In this document: one piece after another, positions 22,420 to 33,639 of the stretch
Layout of the letters: each line of letters begins with the position of its first letter
Numbering within the stretch: the first letter of the stretch is position 1
Assembly (NCBI GenBank): GCA_022559845.1
Contig: CM040121.1
Location: forward strand, 570,264,140 to 570,328,139
DNA length: 64,000 bases
Direction of reading: 5' to 3'
DNA from: Amorphophallus konjac
Taxonomy: Eukaryota; Streptophyta; Magnoliopsida; Alismatales; Araceae
Position numbers and translations under genes: made by a program
Notes under the pieces: generated by a model
Database searches by the model: none
The model's input: only the letters and a program-made list of their open reading frames with translations
Told to the model about the DNA's origin: nothing

Positions 22420-22757
22420 TATGTATAAATCTTATAAAATCTCTAAAAATAGTAAATAAATCTATTTTTCTATTTTTTTTCTAATTTTTTTCTTTTCTTT
22501 TTGAACAAGTCCTTGGGCTTTTGGCCCATTTCCAAATATATATATATATATATATATATTTTCTTATTTTCTTATTTTTTTCCGTTTTGAATGCTTGCGT
22601 AAATAAGCAAATATCTTTATTAACATTATTTAATTTCAAAAAATTAAATATTTTACTCTAAATTGACAATAAGTGTGATATGTGTATATTTATTATTATT
22701 TAAGCTCATAAAAATATGTATAATCATGAATTAATAGGTAAAAATACACACTTATCA
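20930..22757 (-). repeat. 5' LTR of element Q
   Basis: 1828 bp. It matches 15281-17123 along its length, with point changes and small indels, including (TA)n length (22367-22418) and a shorter GC-rich block. TATA at 21919-21926. Confidence 0.93.
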
Positions 22758-22762
22758 CCCAT
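22758..22762. repeat. Target site duplication CCCAT, right copy
   Basis: Pairs with 15276-15280. The PMD exon frame continues across the site when Q and one copy are taken out. Confidence 0.95.
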
Positions 22763-22977
22763 ACCGGCCAATCTCTCTCTCTGGTAATCGGGCAGTGCCT
22801 GGTACATCGCCCGGATCTGAAGCCAAGAGATCCTCGTCCGTCTCTTTCCCTGCATTCATTTAGAGCATAAGTTAGTCAATTGCATCATAAAATCATTGCA
22901 TAAGCATTTAAAATGAAAAACAAAGCAAATAATTGAATAATTGAAAAACATAAAAATTAGTTCTGGCCTCTGGTGGT

Positions 22978-23778
22978 TGTAACGGCCCTGGGGTGGGGCG
23001 TCACATGTCTCTAATGCACCAAGGGTGGCGCGTTAGGCTTCTGACGGTCCCTGGAAGCTCTGCTAGAGGGCGTTTTTTTCCTTGCATTTCGTGGCTTTCC
23101 CACTTTGGCCAAAAGGCCTACAATCAATCCAAATGGGTTCATAGACCCATTTTCTACCCCCCATTCACACATGCATCCACAGAAAAACCATAAAAAAATT
23201 GAAAATTGGAAAATGGGGTGGGCGGCCTACCTCTCGGTCTTGGCCCCTCTTCCTCTTCTTCTCTTGTTCCTTGGGTTCTACCTCGTCCAGGGGAACCTCC
23301 CCTTGATCCTCCTCGGCCGTGGGAACATCTTCCTCCACCCTTGGCTCTCTCCTCACCCTAGTTTCTTCCTCACGGGCGAGACGGTCTCTCGCTCTATCCG
23401 GTGGTGAAGGCGGCGAATCGCCTTCTTCTTCATCCCTCTCTCCCTCTTCTTCAGTGGCTGTGGGGCCTCGTCACCGGCCATCTCTTGGGTGGACGATGGT
23501 GGTCGCCGGTGGTCTCGGTTGAAGGTTTCTGGGGTTTTAGGGCGTTTTGAGTTGTGAATGAATGTTGAATGAAGATTGAGCCGTTCGGTTTATTTTTTTT
23601 GAACGCTCAGAAAATGTGACGGTCTGTCGTCCGACCGTTACAGCCTCTGACGCGTATTCTTTTGACCGTTACATGGATTTGAATTGCTTTATTGAAGAAT
23701 GTGAACCGCCTAGTCTCTAACGGCCTAGGCCTGGTCCGTTACGTGTTGTGACGCCCTCTCAATAGACCGTTACAGCTT
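22978..23778. repeat. Double-hairpin blocks, zone 3 of element P
   Basis: Blocks at about 22978-23055 (inside intron 1 of PMD gene 2), 23617-23677 and 23715-23778 (upstream of its start). Same arms as the other zones, for example GACGGTCTGTCGTCCGACCG followed by TTAC. Confidence 0.72.
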
Positions 23779-23781
23779 GCA

Positions 23782-24744
23782 AGTTTCTTGATGAATGAAA
23801 TGGTCTATTTGATGATTGAATGACTGCATTTTCTTCCATGATGTTCATTATTAATGCTTTTAAGACGTATGGGTGGTTATGCCTTATTTCATGCTCATAT
23901 TTATTGTTGACTAACATCTTTGAAGTTATGAACAACATCATGCTTTGCCATTCGCCAGGAAGGTAAGACATGTATTGTATCTCGTTCCCCTGTCCCTTTA
24001 ATGCATTACTATATGGTGTCTATGATATATTGTCTCGAGAACCGGTGGGTCATTCATGTGTTCTGGGATCTGATGTTCCCATTAAACAAAAATGATGATG
24101 ATATAAGTTCACATGTTTAATCGTTGGATAGGCCGTTAGGTTGGAAAAGTTTGGGAACGATGGTTCTGTCCTGCACGCCGTGGTTGCAGATAGTGTCCTG
24201 ACCCTGATTTCTCCGGTCTAGCAATACTATTCTCAAGTATTTTGTTATTTTATTCTTTCTTTGCATTTGTTTTAATGATTTCTTTTCATTTAGCCCAGCA
24301 TGCATCATACGCATATTTGAGCATTCATAATCTTCATCTGTTCAAGGTGTCTCAATGATGGTGAATAGCTGTGTTTTTGATCTCGAATAAGGAGAATATT
24401 CCACTCTGAATTGGAAGGTTTCCTTCGATCTGTTCGCTTGATTTGGTTAGCTGAAGATCCCTGTCTGGAGTTTAGTCAGTTCTTTTTCCTTTCCGTTGCC
24501 TCCGGCGGCTAGCCGTGTTTCCTTTCCTTAGTTGTTAGTTCCTCCAGACATGCATCCTTTGGTTGGCTATTTCCTTATGGTTAGTTCGAAGATTCCCAGA
24601 AGATTCCTATCGCTTGTTGGTAAAGAACGGGTGTCGTCTACCTTAACGCCCACTTTTTGGTCCACTCCGCTCCATTTCCGCATCATCTCCATGTTCCATT
24701 TCGCTTTCGCTTCACCTCCGCTCGCTCCCCTGCAAAGAGGACGT
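23782..24744 (+). other. Noncoding end of element P before the polypurine tract
   Basis: No ORF of note. On the minus strand it is the upstream region of PMD gene 2. I see nothing else recognisable. Confidence 0.45.
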
Positions 24745-24758
24745 TAAGGAGGGACATA
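24745..24758 (+). promoter_or_regulatory. Polypurine tract of element P
   Basis: TAAGGAGGGACATA directly before the LTR start TGTTGACACCCG. Both are common in Tat-lineage elements. Confidence 0.72.
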
Positions 24759-24964
24759 TGTTGACACCCGTTTTATGACCGATAAGTCGAGTCATCTCCT
24801 TGTTCATTCTATGTGATGCTCCAAGTTATTCATTCCTTTGTTGAGTCTCCTTCATCAGTCTGAAGCTTATTTCATGGGTCTTAGCTCCTTGGTTGAGTAT
24901 GGTTCCACCATTTCTCGTTTGATGAAGCTTAGCAAGTTTTCTTATCATTTGGATCCTCATTGTT

Positions 24965-26090
24965 TCTAACGGTCTGCACCTGGGGCGTTACGTTCATCTA
25001 ACGCATTGTCCCTGGATCGTTACATCTTGAAGAGTCCTACGACTTAAGGCTTTGTTTCAATCCTTATCCTTTGGCCTATCCATTTGTATAACGGTCTGTC
25101 GTGCAGCCGTTACTTCCCTCTAACACGTTCATCCTTGGCCGTTACATTCATTCAAGAGTCCTATTGTTTTGATCTTCTTCCGTTGATCTTATCTCTTTTG
25201 AGATAAGGTTGATAGTGACGGTCTCTCCCGGGCGCGTTATTTACCTGTGACGGTCTGTCGTGCAGCCGTTACATCAAACAGAGAGTCCTGGCAGTTCAGG
25301 CCTTTTCTCTGCTACTCCGTGGTCGAGATAAGAGTTTGATCTTGTGATTTCTCTTCCAAATCTGATCCTCAGAACCTTCTGTTTGTTTCTATGGACTCTT
25401 GGTGATATTATCTTCGAGAGTTTGCTAAGAGTTATCCTCTTTTCTTGCTGGATTATCCTCTGCTCGACCAGAGATTTTTAGGGCCTATAAATAGAACCCT
25501 TGACTTCATGGCCCGAAAGAGGAAGATCTGGAGTTTACGTCGAAGTGCTGCTGCATCCTGGAGCCACATCCAACCAAGGAGAACTGTTCCTCACGTCCAT
25601 CTGCTTCACGATGAAGGGAGTATTCGTTTCATTGTGTTTGAGTTTCCATCATTGTCATACTTATGTTCTTCCTCCTTTTTCTCATAGCATTGTCCCTCTT
25701 CTTTCTCCCACGTTCTGCATCTATTTTCATCATCTAAACATCTTCCCTATCTTTTAAAACGCCCAGAGGGGTTAAAAAACCAAAACTTTCCCGGTACTTC
25801 CCTTTCCTTTTGAATGGTCTTAATTTCTTTAAGAATTGATACTACGCTTGTCTAAAGGGCTGATCTGGGTTTGTTTTCTTGTGTTTCACGTTCTTTGGCA
25901 GGTTTACAGGTTCATTGAATGAGGCCCAAGTCTTCTGGCCAGCTGGAAGATTCGGAGTTCAAAGAGTTCATAAGCTATTTCTGCAGGTTGTCTGACGGTC
26001 TTAAGAAGACGCGTCAGGTTCATATAACGGTGCATCGGGCGACCGTCACACTTCTGTGACGCATAGGGTCTGGGCCGTTACATTCAGCTG
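24965..26090. repeat. Double-hairpin blocks, zone 4, in the LTR of element P
   Basis: Blocks at about 24965-25030, 25087-25150, 25213-25276 and 25992-26087. Two contain the same arm text GACGGTCTGTCGTGCAGCCG or AACGGTCTGTCGTGCAGCCG. They tie the LTR to zones 1-3. Confidence 0.72.
25487..25494 (+). promoter_or_regulatory. TATA box of the element P LTR
   Basis: TATAAATA in GGCCTATAAATAGAACCC. A start about 30 bp on is expected. Confidence 0.7.
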
Positions 26091-26486
26091 ATCTGCAGAT
26101 TTCACTGGTTTCTCTCTCCCATGGGCGGGTGTTTCATCCACCTATTTCCAAGCTATTTTCAAGTCTTTGACTTGTGTTTACTTTGGTGGCGATCACGTTC
26201 TTTCTTAGTATTGGGCATTAGCTTTCTCTTTCCCACTTCATATTCCTTTGCTTGTTCCACCCACGCGGCGTGTTTTATTTGCTTTTGCTCCACGCCCCGG
26301 CGTGTGTTTTTCTTTACTTTATTTAGATTAGTTTGATTGAGATAGCATTGCCCATGCTAGAGCTTGTTCGGATTGCCTAGGTTCATGGTTCACATGTCCT
26401 TGGGTTGATTGAGATCATTGATTTTTACTTATCATCTTTATCATACATCACAAACCCACAAAAAGAAGGAAGTAAATAAATCAACA

Positions 26487-28970
26487 CCCGGCTCAGGGGC
26501 CTTTGAATAAGAAACATACCCCGCCTGGGGGAACAAAAGTGAAGAGGCATACCCCCCGACCTAGGGGGCAGATGAAGAAAAATTACACCCCCACTCTGGG
26601 GGCATATGAAGAGAAATACGCCCCACCGTGAGGGGGTAAAAGAAGCAAAACATACCCCCACCCTGGGGCATAAGAAGCAGCAAGAATGCACCCCGGCTTA
26701 GGGGTATTTAAAGAAGAAATATACCCTGATATGGGGGCACATGAAGAGAATTACACCCTGCCTTGGGGGCATCAGAAGAAGCAATACACCCCACCCGGGG
26801 GCACACAGAGGAAGAAACTCGTCCCGGCCTCTTTATCCGACACATGAAGCATGCATTCACCCTGCCTTGGGGGCATAAGAAGCAAGGACTATACCCCACC
26901 TTTGGGGAACAAAAAGCAACATATACCCCACCTTTGGGGCACAAAAAGCAACATACACCCCACCTTTGGGGCACAAGAAGCAAAACATACCCCACCTTGG
27001 GGGCATATGAAGGCAAGAATCACAACCCCGTCTTGGGGGTATTTGAAGAAGAAGCATATCTCGCCTCGAGGGCCTAGAAGCTATAAAGAACACGTCTCGA
27101 CTCAGGGGCATATGAAAAGAAGTCCACCCTGACTTAGGGGTATTTGAAGAAGTATCATACCCCGCCAGGAGGGGCATAGAAGCCATGAAGAACACATCCC
27201 GACTTAGGGACATTTTAAGAAGTTACATCCCGCCTCGGGAGCATAAGAAAGAGAAGAATACACCCTGTCTTAGGGACATTTGAAGAAGAAACATACCCCG
27301 CCTGGGGGCATAGAAGCCATAAAGAATACGCTCTGTCTTAGGGGCATTTGAAGAAGCTACATCCTGCCTTGGGAGTATAAGAGGAGAAGAATACACCCCG
27401 ACTTAGGGGCATTCGAAGAAGGAATACATCCCGGCCTCGGGGTCCATGAAGCAACATATACCCCCCCCCCCCCCGAAGCAGAACAAACGACATTCCCCGG
27501 CTTAGGGGAGTGTATGAAGAAAGGAATACACCCCTCTTGGGGGCACATAAGTATAAGAAGCAAGAATTACACCCCGCCTTGGGGGCATCGGAAACAGCAA
27601 TACACCCCACTCTTGGGGCGCTAGAAGCAGAATACATCCCGCCATGGGGGCATGAGAAGCATGAAGTCACACCTTGACCTAGGGACACGTGAAGAACAAA
27701 CACACATCCTGCCGTGGGTGCACAAGAAGTAAAATGCTCCCCGACTCGGGGGACATATGAGGCAAAGGATACACCCCGGCTTAGGGGCATCAGAAGAAGA
27801 AATACACCCGATATGGGGGGCATAAGAAGCAAAAAACATACCCCGCTCCGAGGCATAAGAAGCAGAAGATACACCTCGTCTGGGGGCTTAGAAGCCATGA
27901 AAGATACACCCCGGCTTATGGGCATTTGAAGAAGAGACATACGCCGGCTTAGGGGGCATTTGAAGAAGAAACACGCCCCACCTTGGGTGCAAAAGAAGTA
28001 GAATCCACCCCGCTATGGGGGCATGAGAAGCAAAGACTATACCCCGCTCTGGGGGCATACAAAGAAAGAAACACGCCCCACTCTAAGGGAATACAAAGGA
28101 AGAAACACGCCCCGACGGGCGCATAAGAAGCAAAAGGTACACCCCGTGTCGGGGTCATATGAAGAGAGGTGTACCCCGATCTAGGGGCCTAAAGGGCAAA
28201 AGAATACAACCCGGCTTAGGGGCATTTGAAGAATAGACATACCCCGGCCTAGGGGCATAAGAAGCAGAAGAAATATACCCCAACTTAGGGGCACATGAAG
28301 AGGAATACGTCCCACCATAGGGGCATAAAAAGGGGGGAGCAGGAGCACACCCCGGACTGGGGGCATACAGAGAAAGAGATTCACCCCGCCTGGGGCATAG
28401 AAGCCATGGAGGATACTCCCCGGCTCGGGGGCATCAGAAGAAGAAGCATGCCCCACCTGGGGGCATAGAAGCCATAAAGAATATACCCCACCTGGGGCAC
28501 AGAAGCAAAGAGGCAGAATCCACCCCGGCTTGGGGGGCACACAAAGAGAGAAACTACACCCCGCCATGGGGGCATGAGAAGCAAGGAATGTACCCCGCCA
28601 CGGGGAGCATAAGAAGCAGAAGCTGCACCCCGTTTGGGGGCTTAGAAGCCATAAAAGACACACCCCGCCCGGGGGCACATGAAGAGAATACACGCCGACT
28701 TTGGGGCATTTGACGAAGAATTCACCCCGATCTGGGGGCATAAAGAGCAAAGAATACACCCCGACTTAGGGGCATTTGAAGAAGAAACATACCCCGCCTG
28801 GGGGACGCAGAAGCAAAGAGACATAATACACCTCCACCATGGGGCACAGAAGCGAAGAGACATACATCCCAACCTGGGAGCATATGAAGAAAGGTATGCC
28901 CCGACCTAGGGGGCATACAAAGAAAGAAGCACACTCCGCCCGAGTGCACAAGAAGCAAAGTACGCCCCGG
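26487..28970 (+). repeat. CCCC/GGGG minisatellite, left part of outer copy
   Basis: About 55-60 irregular units of 35-50 bp. The core is ACCCCGCCTGGGGGCA or ACCCCGGCTTAGGGGCA, joined by purine-rich linkers such as TAAGAAGAAGAAACAT. Each core can fold on itself (CCCC with GGGG). A run of 14 C lies at 27461-27474. All long ORFs here are artefacts of the array. Confidence 0.92.
28966..28970. repeat. Target site duplication CCCGG, left copy
   Basis: Identical to 48833-48837. Confidence 0.92.
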
Positions 28971-30639
28971 TGTGGACGCACTTTTTTATTTAACAATCAT
29001 CTTGTTCGTTCGTCGGTTTATTGAGTGCGTGGGCGTGCCAGTCACCGATGTGACGATTTATTCGGGCTCCGAAGAGAGCATGGTGCGCTCGATCTGACTT
29101 CGTCAGATGATTGTGTGGTTCGTGTCGGGACCGAAACCCGCCGCGCCATAAAGGTCGCGGCGTCATTTACATCCCCCGTACGAGGGAACACCCTTGATTA
29201 ATCGCCGCGATTCAGGGCCTCATGGCCAAAAAGTTAATTGCATGAAAGGTCTATTAGGCGGTATTGAAATCCTCGCGCGAAGGCGGGAAGAAAACCATTC
29301 GAGATCATGTCAGTCATGTACTGACCATTTGATGTTCGGACGAGTGTCCGTGTCGGGGAAAGCGCGATCGTCGCGGGAAGACCGGAGCATATGTATGCCA
29401 GGATATGGCAATTTACTGTTCAGAAGAACGGAAAACGTTGGGCTAAACCTCGGTTAGAGCGGTCGGAAGTCAGTAAATCTGTTGGCCCGGTGCAAGAGCA
29501 AGCTGCGACCATACTGCGGTGGGCCCCCCGCGGTCGAAACAAGACTTGCATGAGCGTCATTAATATTTCCGGTGCCAAGGGGCGACGAGGGAATATCCCT
29601 TGAATCGGATGAAAAGCCATGTGTCCGGAGAAGCGGGCGTTCGAAGCATGTCGGTCATTCGGGAGACCATTTAATGTTCGGACGGGAGTCCGGTTTGAGA
29701 ATATTGCAATCGTCGAGGGAGAACGTGGGACATATGCATGCCGGGATACGGTAAGTTTTTTATTTCGAGACACTGAAAACATTCGGATGAATCTCGGTTA
29801 TTGTAGTCGGAAACCAGTGAATCTATTGGCCCAGTGCGAGATCGAGTCAGGACCATACCGGGGGCGCCTCCCGTGGTCCAAACGAGGCTCGCGCGGACAT
29901 CATTAATATTTCCGGTGCCGGAGGGCAACGGGGGAGAGTCCCGGGACTAGTTTCCAGAATTGAAAACGTGTTCGAAAGGGACAGGCTGTAGGCCGGGGAT
30001 ATGAGCCAGACGATGACCATGATCGGGATAGGCCCGAGGTCTAAGTGTGGCCCACAGAGGTCTTATTGATGTTCCCATAGAGGGAGTCCAGGGGTGGCGA
30101 GAGCCGTCTCGTTCTATTCCGATTCTGTCGGTCACTTGCGAACCTTTCCATGTTCGGGCAAGGGCCCATATTGAAAGTGCGACATGGGTGGGAGCGACCC
30201 CCCTACAAATGTATGCCGGGTTTACGGCAATTTCAATGAAAGAGCGGGAGCGAATCCCGTTAGAATGAAACCAATTTTACGGATTATCGGCCCGGAACGA
30301 TACCGGCCTCTACGACTATATCAGAGCGAGAGCCGTTGGCCATGCTGGCTGCTCACGGGTCTTTTCATGCTCGGTCGCAAGTCTGTAATAGAAAAGCAAC
30401 GGGAATCGAGGGGAATCCGTTCAAGTGCCTGCCGAACGTGCGACAATTTTAGTAACGGCTCGGAAGGGATCCGGCCGGAGAAATGAGCCCAGTTTAATCG
30501 GAATGTCAGCCCGAGGCGAGGTCGGGCCATGGCCATTTCGGGATAATTCCCAAGCCTCAGGCCCAGCCCGCAAGGGCGGCATTGTTATTCCTTCAGCACC
30601 GGGTCACAGGGGAGACGGGGCTGCAAAGCAGATCCCATT

Positions 30640-31120
30640 ATTTTATTATTATTTAAGAAACGTTATCATTATCATTTGCTAATTTATACACATCTTTGAG
30701 TGAATTCTTTATTACTATTTATTCATTTTTCTTGTGATTTATTCATTTACTACTGTTATTATTAGGTTTGTTATTATTTTTTGTTCATTTTATTATCATT
30801 CGTTTGCTTGTCATTTTTTGTTAAGTTTGTTATTATTATTTATTTATTTTTTTATCATCATTTATCTGTCTATTTATCATTATTATTATTTCTTTTAAGC
30901 TTATTATTATTATTGCTTAACTCTTTATCATTCTTATTTATTTATTCACCTCTTTTGAATTTATTATCATTTATTATTGTTGTTTAACATTATTGTTTGC
31001 TATTATTTCTCTATTTTCTTTTGAGTTTGTTATTATTATCATTATTTGAGTTTTGTATCATTATTTGTTTATTTGTTATGTTTTCTTTTAGCTTATTATC
31101 TCTATTAATATCATTATTTC
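30640..31120. repeat. TTATTATT-rich simple sequence in LTR
   Basis: Degenerate TTATTATTATT on the plus strand; counterpart at 45940-46410. Absent from the LTR at 1-2354 because of its deletion. Confidence 0.85.
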
Positions 31121-31132
31121 AGGTGTACCGCT

Positions 31133-31480
31133 GGGTCATGGGAGTGCGCCGCTGAAGGGCCCTGGGGCTGTGCCGCTGAAGGGCCAAAGGAGTGTGCCGC
31201 TAGAGGGCTAAGGGAGTGTGCCGCTGAGGGCCAAGGGAGTGTGCCGCTGGGGGCCAGGGGGCGTACCGCTGGAGGGTTAAAAGGGTGTGCCGCTGAGGGC
31301 CAGGGGTGTACTGCTGGAGGGTCAAGGAGTGTGCCGCCGAGGGCTGAAGCAGGAGCGTGCCGCTGAAGGGCTGAGCTGGGGTGTACCGCTGAAGGGCTGG
31401 GAGTGTGCCACTGAAGGGCCTAGGGCTGTGCCGCTGAAGGGCTGAGGGAGTGTACCGCTGAGGGGCTAACATGGTGTACG
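31133..31480 (-). repeat. GTGCCGCTGAAGGGC array in LTR
   Basis: About 16 units of 20-25 bp with core GTGCCGCTGAGGGC (reverse GCCCTCAGCGGCAC). A second block is 31985-32240. The matching arrays are 46430-46730 and 47225-47490, where a deletion of about 45 bp is seen. Confidence 0.88.
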
Positions 31481-32829
31481 GATGAGGGCCCACTCTCCCT
31501 CTAATTCTTTTAAGGCTTTTCTTTTCTTCTTTTCTGATTTTTATTAAGTGTGCATGTGTTTGTCTCTCTCTTTCTCTTGATTATCTTTCATTCTTTCTCT
31601 TATGGGGACGGAAGTTCGAGTTGTCTAGTTGCCGTTCGGTTTGGTTCTCCTTGAGTTGATTACGGTTCCCTTGCCTTGGTGAACGCATTTCACCGTTGTT
31701 CTTTTCGTTTGTTTGTTGCTTTCTTTTAGTCCTTTTAATGTGTTATCGTTTCTAACGAAAATTCGGCTGCATCTCCCCTTAACCCGAGCGTAAGGGAGAT
31801 ACAGGGAACGCGCCCACAAGGAGTGGCGGAGCCCGACAACTGGAGGTGGGCGCCCGAGAGCGGCAACACCTTAATAAAGCCTCGGAAAACTCGGAAGGAA
31901 CGACGAGTGGAAGACTATTCTAGGACTGGCTAGGGGGGTATCCCAGGCGAGAAGGAAGGGCAAGTGTGCCGGACAAGGAAGGCAAGAGAGGGCGTGCCGA
32001 CGAAGGGCCTGGTCAGGGCGTACCGCTGAAGGCTTCAAGCGTGCCGCTGAAGGGGGAGAGAGAGCGTGCCGCTGAAGGCGGCGGGAGCGTGTCGGCGAAG
32101 AGCCCCGTGGGCGTGCCGCTGAAGCTCGCCAGAGGCGTGCCGCAGGGGATGCCCGAGGGCGTGCCGCTGGGGCTGGGCTGGGGTGTGCCGCTGGGGCACT
32201 TCAAGAGTGTGCCGCTGGGGCACCAAAAAGAGTGCGCCGCCAGAGGCGTAAACGGCGAGCAAGGCAGGCGAAACAAACGGTGAAGGCCAAGGGTCTCATG
32301 AAGAGGGCCAAGACAGAGGGGGAGAAGGGTTCAGACGCATGAATCGAGCACGGTAGCAGGACACCCAACAAAAGGGATTTTCATTCATGGAAAGAAAAGG
32401 TCACAAAGGGCCAATACATCGCAGGGAGAAATAAGAGGGGGACAACAGCAAAAAAAGGAAGAAGAAATAAAGGAAATAAAAATACGAGGGGGAAGGGGAA
32501 CGGAGCATGGGCTCCTCCCCTCCCAGACCTCACTCCTCTCTTCTTCTCTTCTCTCTTTTCCCTCTCTCCTTCTTTGCGTGGACGGCGGTGGTGGACGAGA
32601 CGGCAACGGGGGAAGCCGGAGCCTCCCCTCTTCTTCCTCTTCTTCTCTTTGCTCGGGTGGCGGTGGACGGAGCAACGGGGGAGGGCGGCAGAGCCTCCCC
32701 TCCTCTTCCTCTTCTCTCCTTCTCTTCCTCTTCTTCTCTTCCTCTTCTTCTCTTTTCCTCTCCTCTTCTTCTGCGTATATCCCTTTGTCTCTGTATGCCC
32801 TCTCTCCTTTTGTTCGCAGCGAAGAGGGG

Positions 32830-32836
32830 TTTTATA
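32830..32836 (-). promoter_or_regulatory. TATA box, 3' LTR of complete family M element
   Basis: TATAAAA on the minus strand; same context as 419-425. Confidence 0.75.
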
Positions 32837-33570
32837 CCCCACACGGCGGAGACGTCGAAGGCGGGAAGCGGCCCAAGTGCATTCAATGGGAGTTGACTCC
32901 CTTGTCCTGGGTGGCAGGAGGAGTAGCCTGCGTGGCCCAACCTCTGGTTGACACCTCGGACGGCTCACTGCGCGCCAAGGATACGTAGGGCATGGGCGTC
33001 ACGTCGTTCCGTTGAAATGCCTTCACGCTGGGCGTGCCGCTGAAGCCCCAAATGGGCATGCCGCTAGAGGCCCAAATGGGCGTGCCGCTGGAGGCCAAAT
33101 GGGCATGCCGCTCGAGGCCAGGCCAAATGGGCGTGTCGCTGAAGCCCCAAATGGGCGTGCCGCTGGAGGCCAGGCCAAATGGGCGTGTCGCTGAAGCCCC
33201 AAATGGGCGTCCCGCTGGAGGCCCAAATGGGCGTGCCGCTGGAGGCCAAATGGGCGTGCCGCTGAAGGCCAAATGGGCGTGCCACTGAAGGCCAAGGGTG
33301 TGCCGCTGAAGGCCACACCGGGTGCATTTCTGAGCCCGTTCTGAGTCCGTTGTGAGCATGAGTCATGGCCCGTTTGATTTTCTCCGTGGCCCGTGGATTG
33401 TGGAGCTCTTGGTGGTTGTTTTCTCTTTACTATCATGACTCCGGAGATGGCTTCACGGCAGTGTGGGCATTCGGGGGGGGATCCGGATGACCAGTCTCTC
33501 CGGGGCTTCTTCACGCCGTTGTCGACGCCGGGCCGAGCATGATATTGATGTGCAATTTCTAGTGTCCACA

Positions 33571-33585
33571 AATGCCCCCCACCCA
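33571..33585 (-). promoter_or_regulatory. Polypurine tract of complete family M element
   Basis: In sense GGGTGGGGGGCATT directly before TGTGGACAC. The outer copy has GGGTTGGGGGCATT at 59135-59148. Confidence 0.85.
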
Positions 33586-33639
33586 CGGGTAGCGTAGGCG
33601 AAGGATGAGCCGGGCGGTGCCCGTGGGTGTACTAGCCTC

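Larger units (their letters stand above)
15281..22757 (-). mobile_element. Element Q: complete Athila-like LTR element, non-autonomous
   Basis: 7477 bp, bounded by LTRs of 1843 and 1828 bp and a perfect CCCAT duplication. The sense strand is minus: the primer-binding site lies beside the right LTR, the polypurine tract beside the left LTR, and the TATA boxes read on minus. The internal 3.8 kb has one gag-like frame and no protease, RT or integrase, so it depended on another element. The LTRs differ at a few sites per 100 bp by eye, so insertion is not recent. It interrupts exon 2 of PMD gene 2. Confidence 0.93.
13032..23481 (-). pseudogene. Antisense PMD and coiled-coil gene 2 of element P, seven exons, split by element Q
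   Basis: Exons on the minus strand: 23481-23231, 22849-22758 joined to 15275-14660 (element Q lies inside), 14571-14410, 14309-13935, 13846-13754, 13684-13544, 13469-13032. All introns are GT-AG, all junctions are phase 0, and exons 2-7 are each a multiple of three, which strongly supports the model. The product would be about 720 residues: an acidic N-terminal region ending in KKRKRGQDRE, a plant mobile domain (ERWDPVSRAFIFPWGHMIPT and on), then a long Ala/Arg/Glu heptad-rich coiled coil and a Pro-rich tail. Defects: a frameshift in exon 1 (the ATG at 23481 is out of frame with the acidic part), a TGA at 14234-14232 where CGA is expected, and the 7.5 kb insertion. The five introns of the 3' part are short (69-100 nt). 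The role is unknown. Confidence 0.78.
2355..26486 (+). mobile_element. Element P: Tat-lineage Ty3/gypsy element with antisense PMD genes (5' part outside window)
   Basis: Parts in order on the plus strand: reverse transcriptase, RNase H, archaeal-type RNase H, integrase (2356-8558), about 8.7 kb of 3' region without element Q, a polypurine tract (24745-24758) and a 3' LTR (24759-26486). The 3' region holds two PMD genes on the opposite strand. Antisense extra ORFs downstream of integrase are a known trait of Tat-lineage elements. The 5' LTR, gag and protease are outside the window, beyond the family M LTR at 1-2354. Insertions at 5022-8231 and 15281-22757 interrupt it. The link between pol and the 3' LTR is inferred from strand, PPT, lack of other LTR ends between them, and hairpin blocks shared by the 3' region and LTR. 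Confidence 0.72.
24759..26486 (+). repeat. 3' LTR of element P
   Basis: 1728 bp, from TGTTGACACC to AAATCAACA, with 6-bp inverted ends TGTTGA/TCAACA. Preceded by a PPT and followed by CCCGG and the family M minisatellite, so it is a 3' LTR with CCCGG as the likely target duplication; the left copy is outside the window. TATAAATA lies at 25487-25494. Double-hairpin blocks are in the upstream half and near 26000-26090. The right edge rests on the inverted ends and the start of the minisatellite. Confidence 0.72.
28971..33570 (-). repeat. 3' LTR of the complete family M element
   Basis: In sense it runs from TGTGGACACTAG at 33570 down to GCGTCCACA at 28971. Order in sense: 24-bp array (33320-33020), TATA (32836-32830), purine-rich leader (32780-32520), GGCACGCCC-type arrays (32240-31985, 31480-31133), TTATTATT-rich part (31120-30640), unique part, hairpin and poly(A) cluster, end. 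ORFs in it are low-complexity Lys/Arg/Glu or Ser/Leu stretches and not genes. Confidence 0.93.

Noticed and set aside
26425..28960. Many Cys/Gly/Pro-rich ORFs on both strands, also at 38668-42977 and 48714-49770
   Set aside because: They lie wholly in the CCCC/GGGG minisatellite, differ in every frame and show no domain; open frames come from the repeat.
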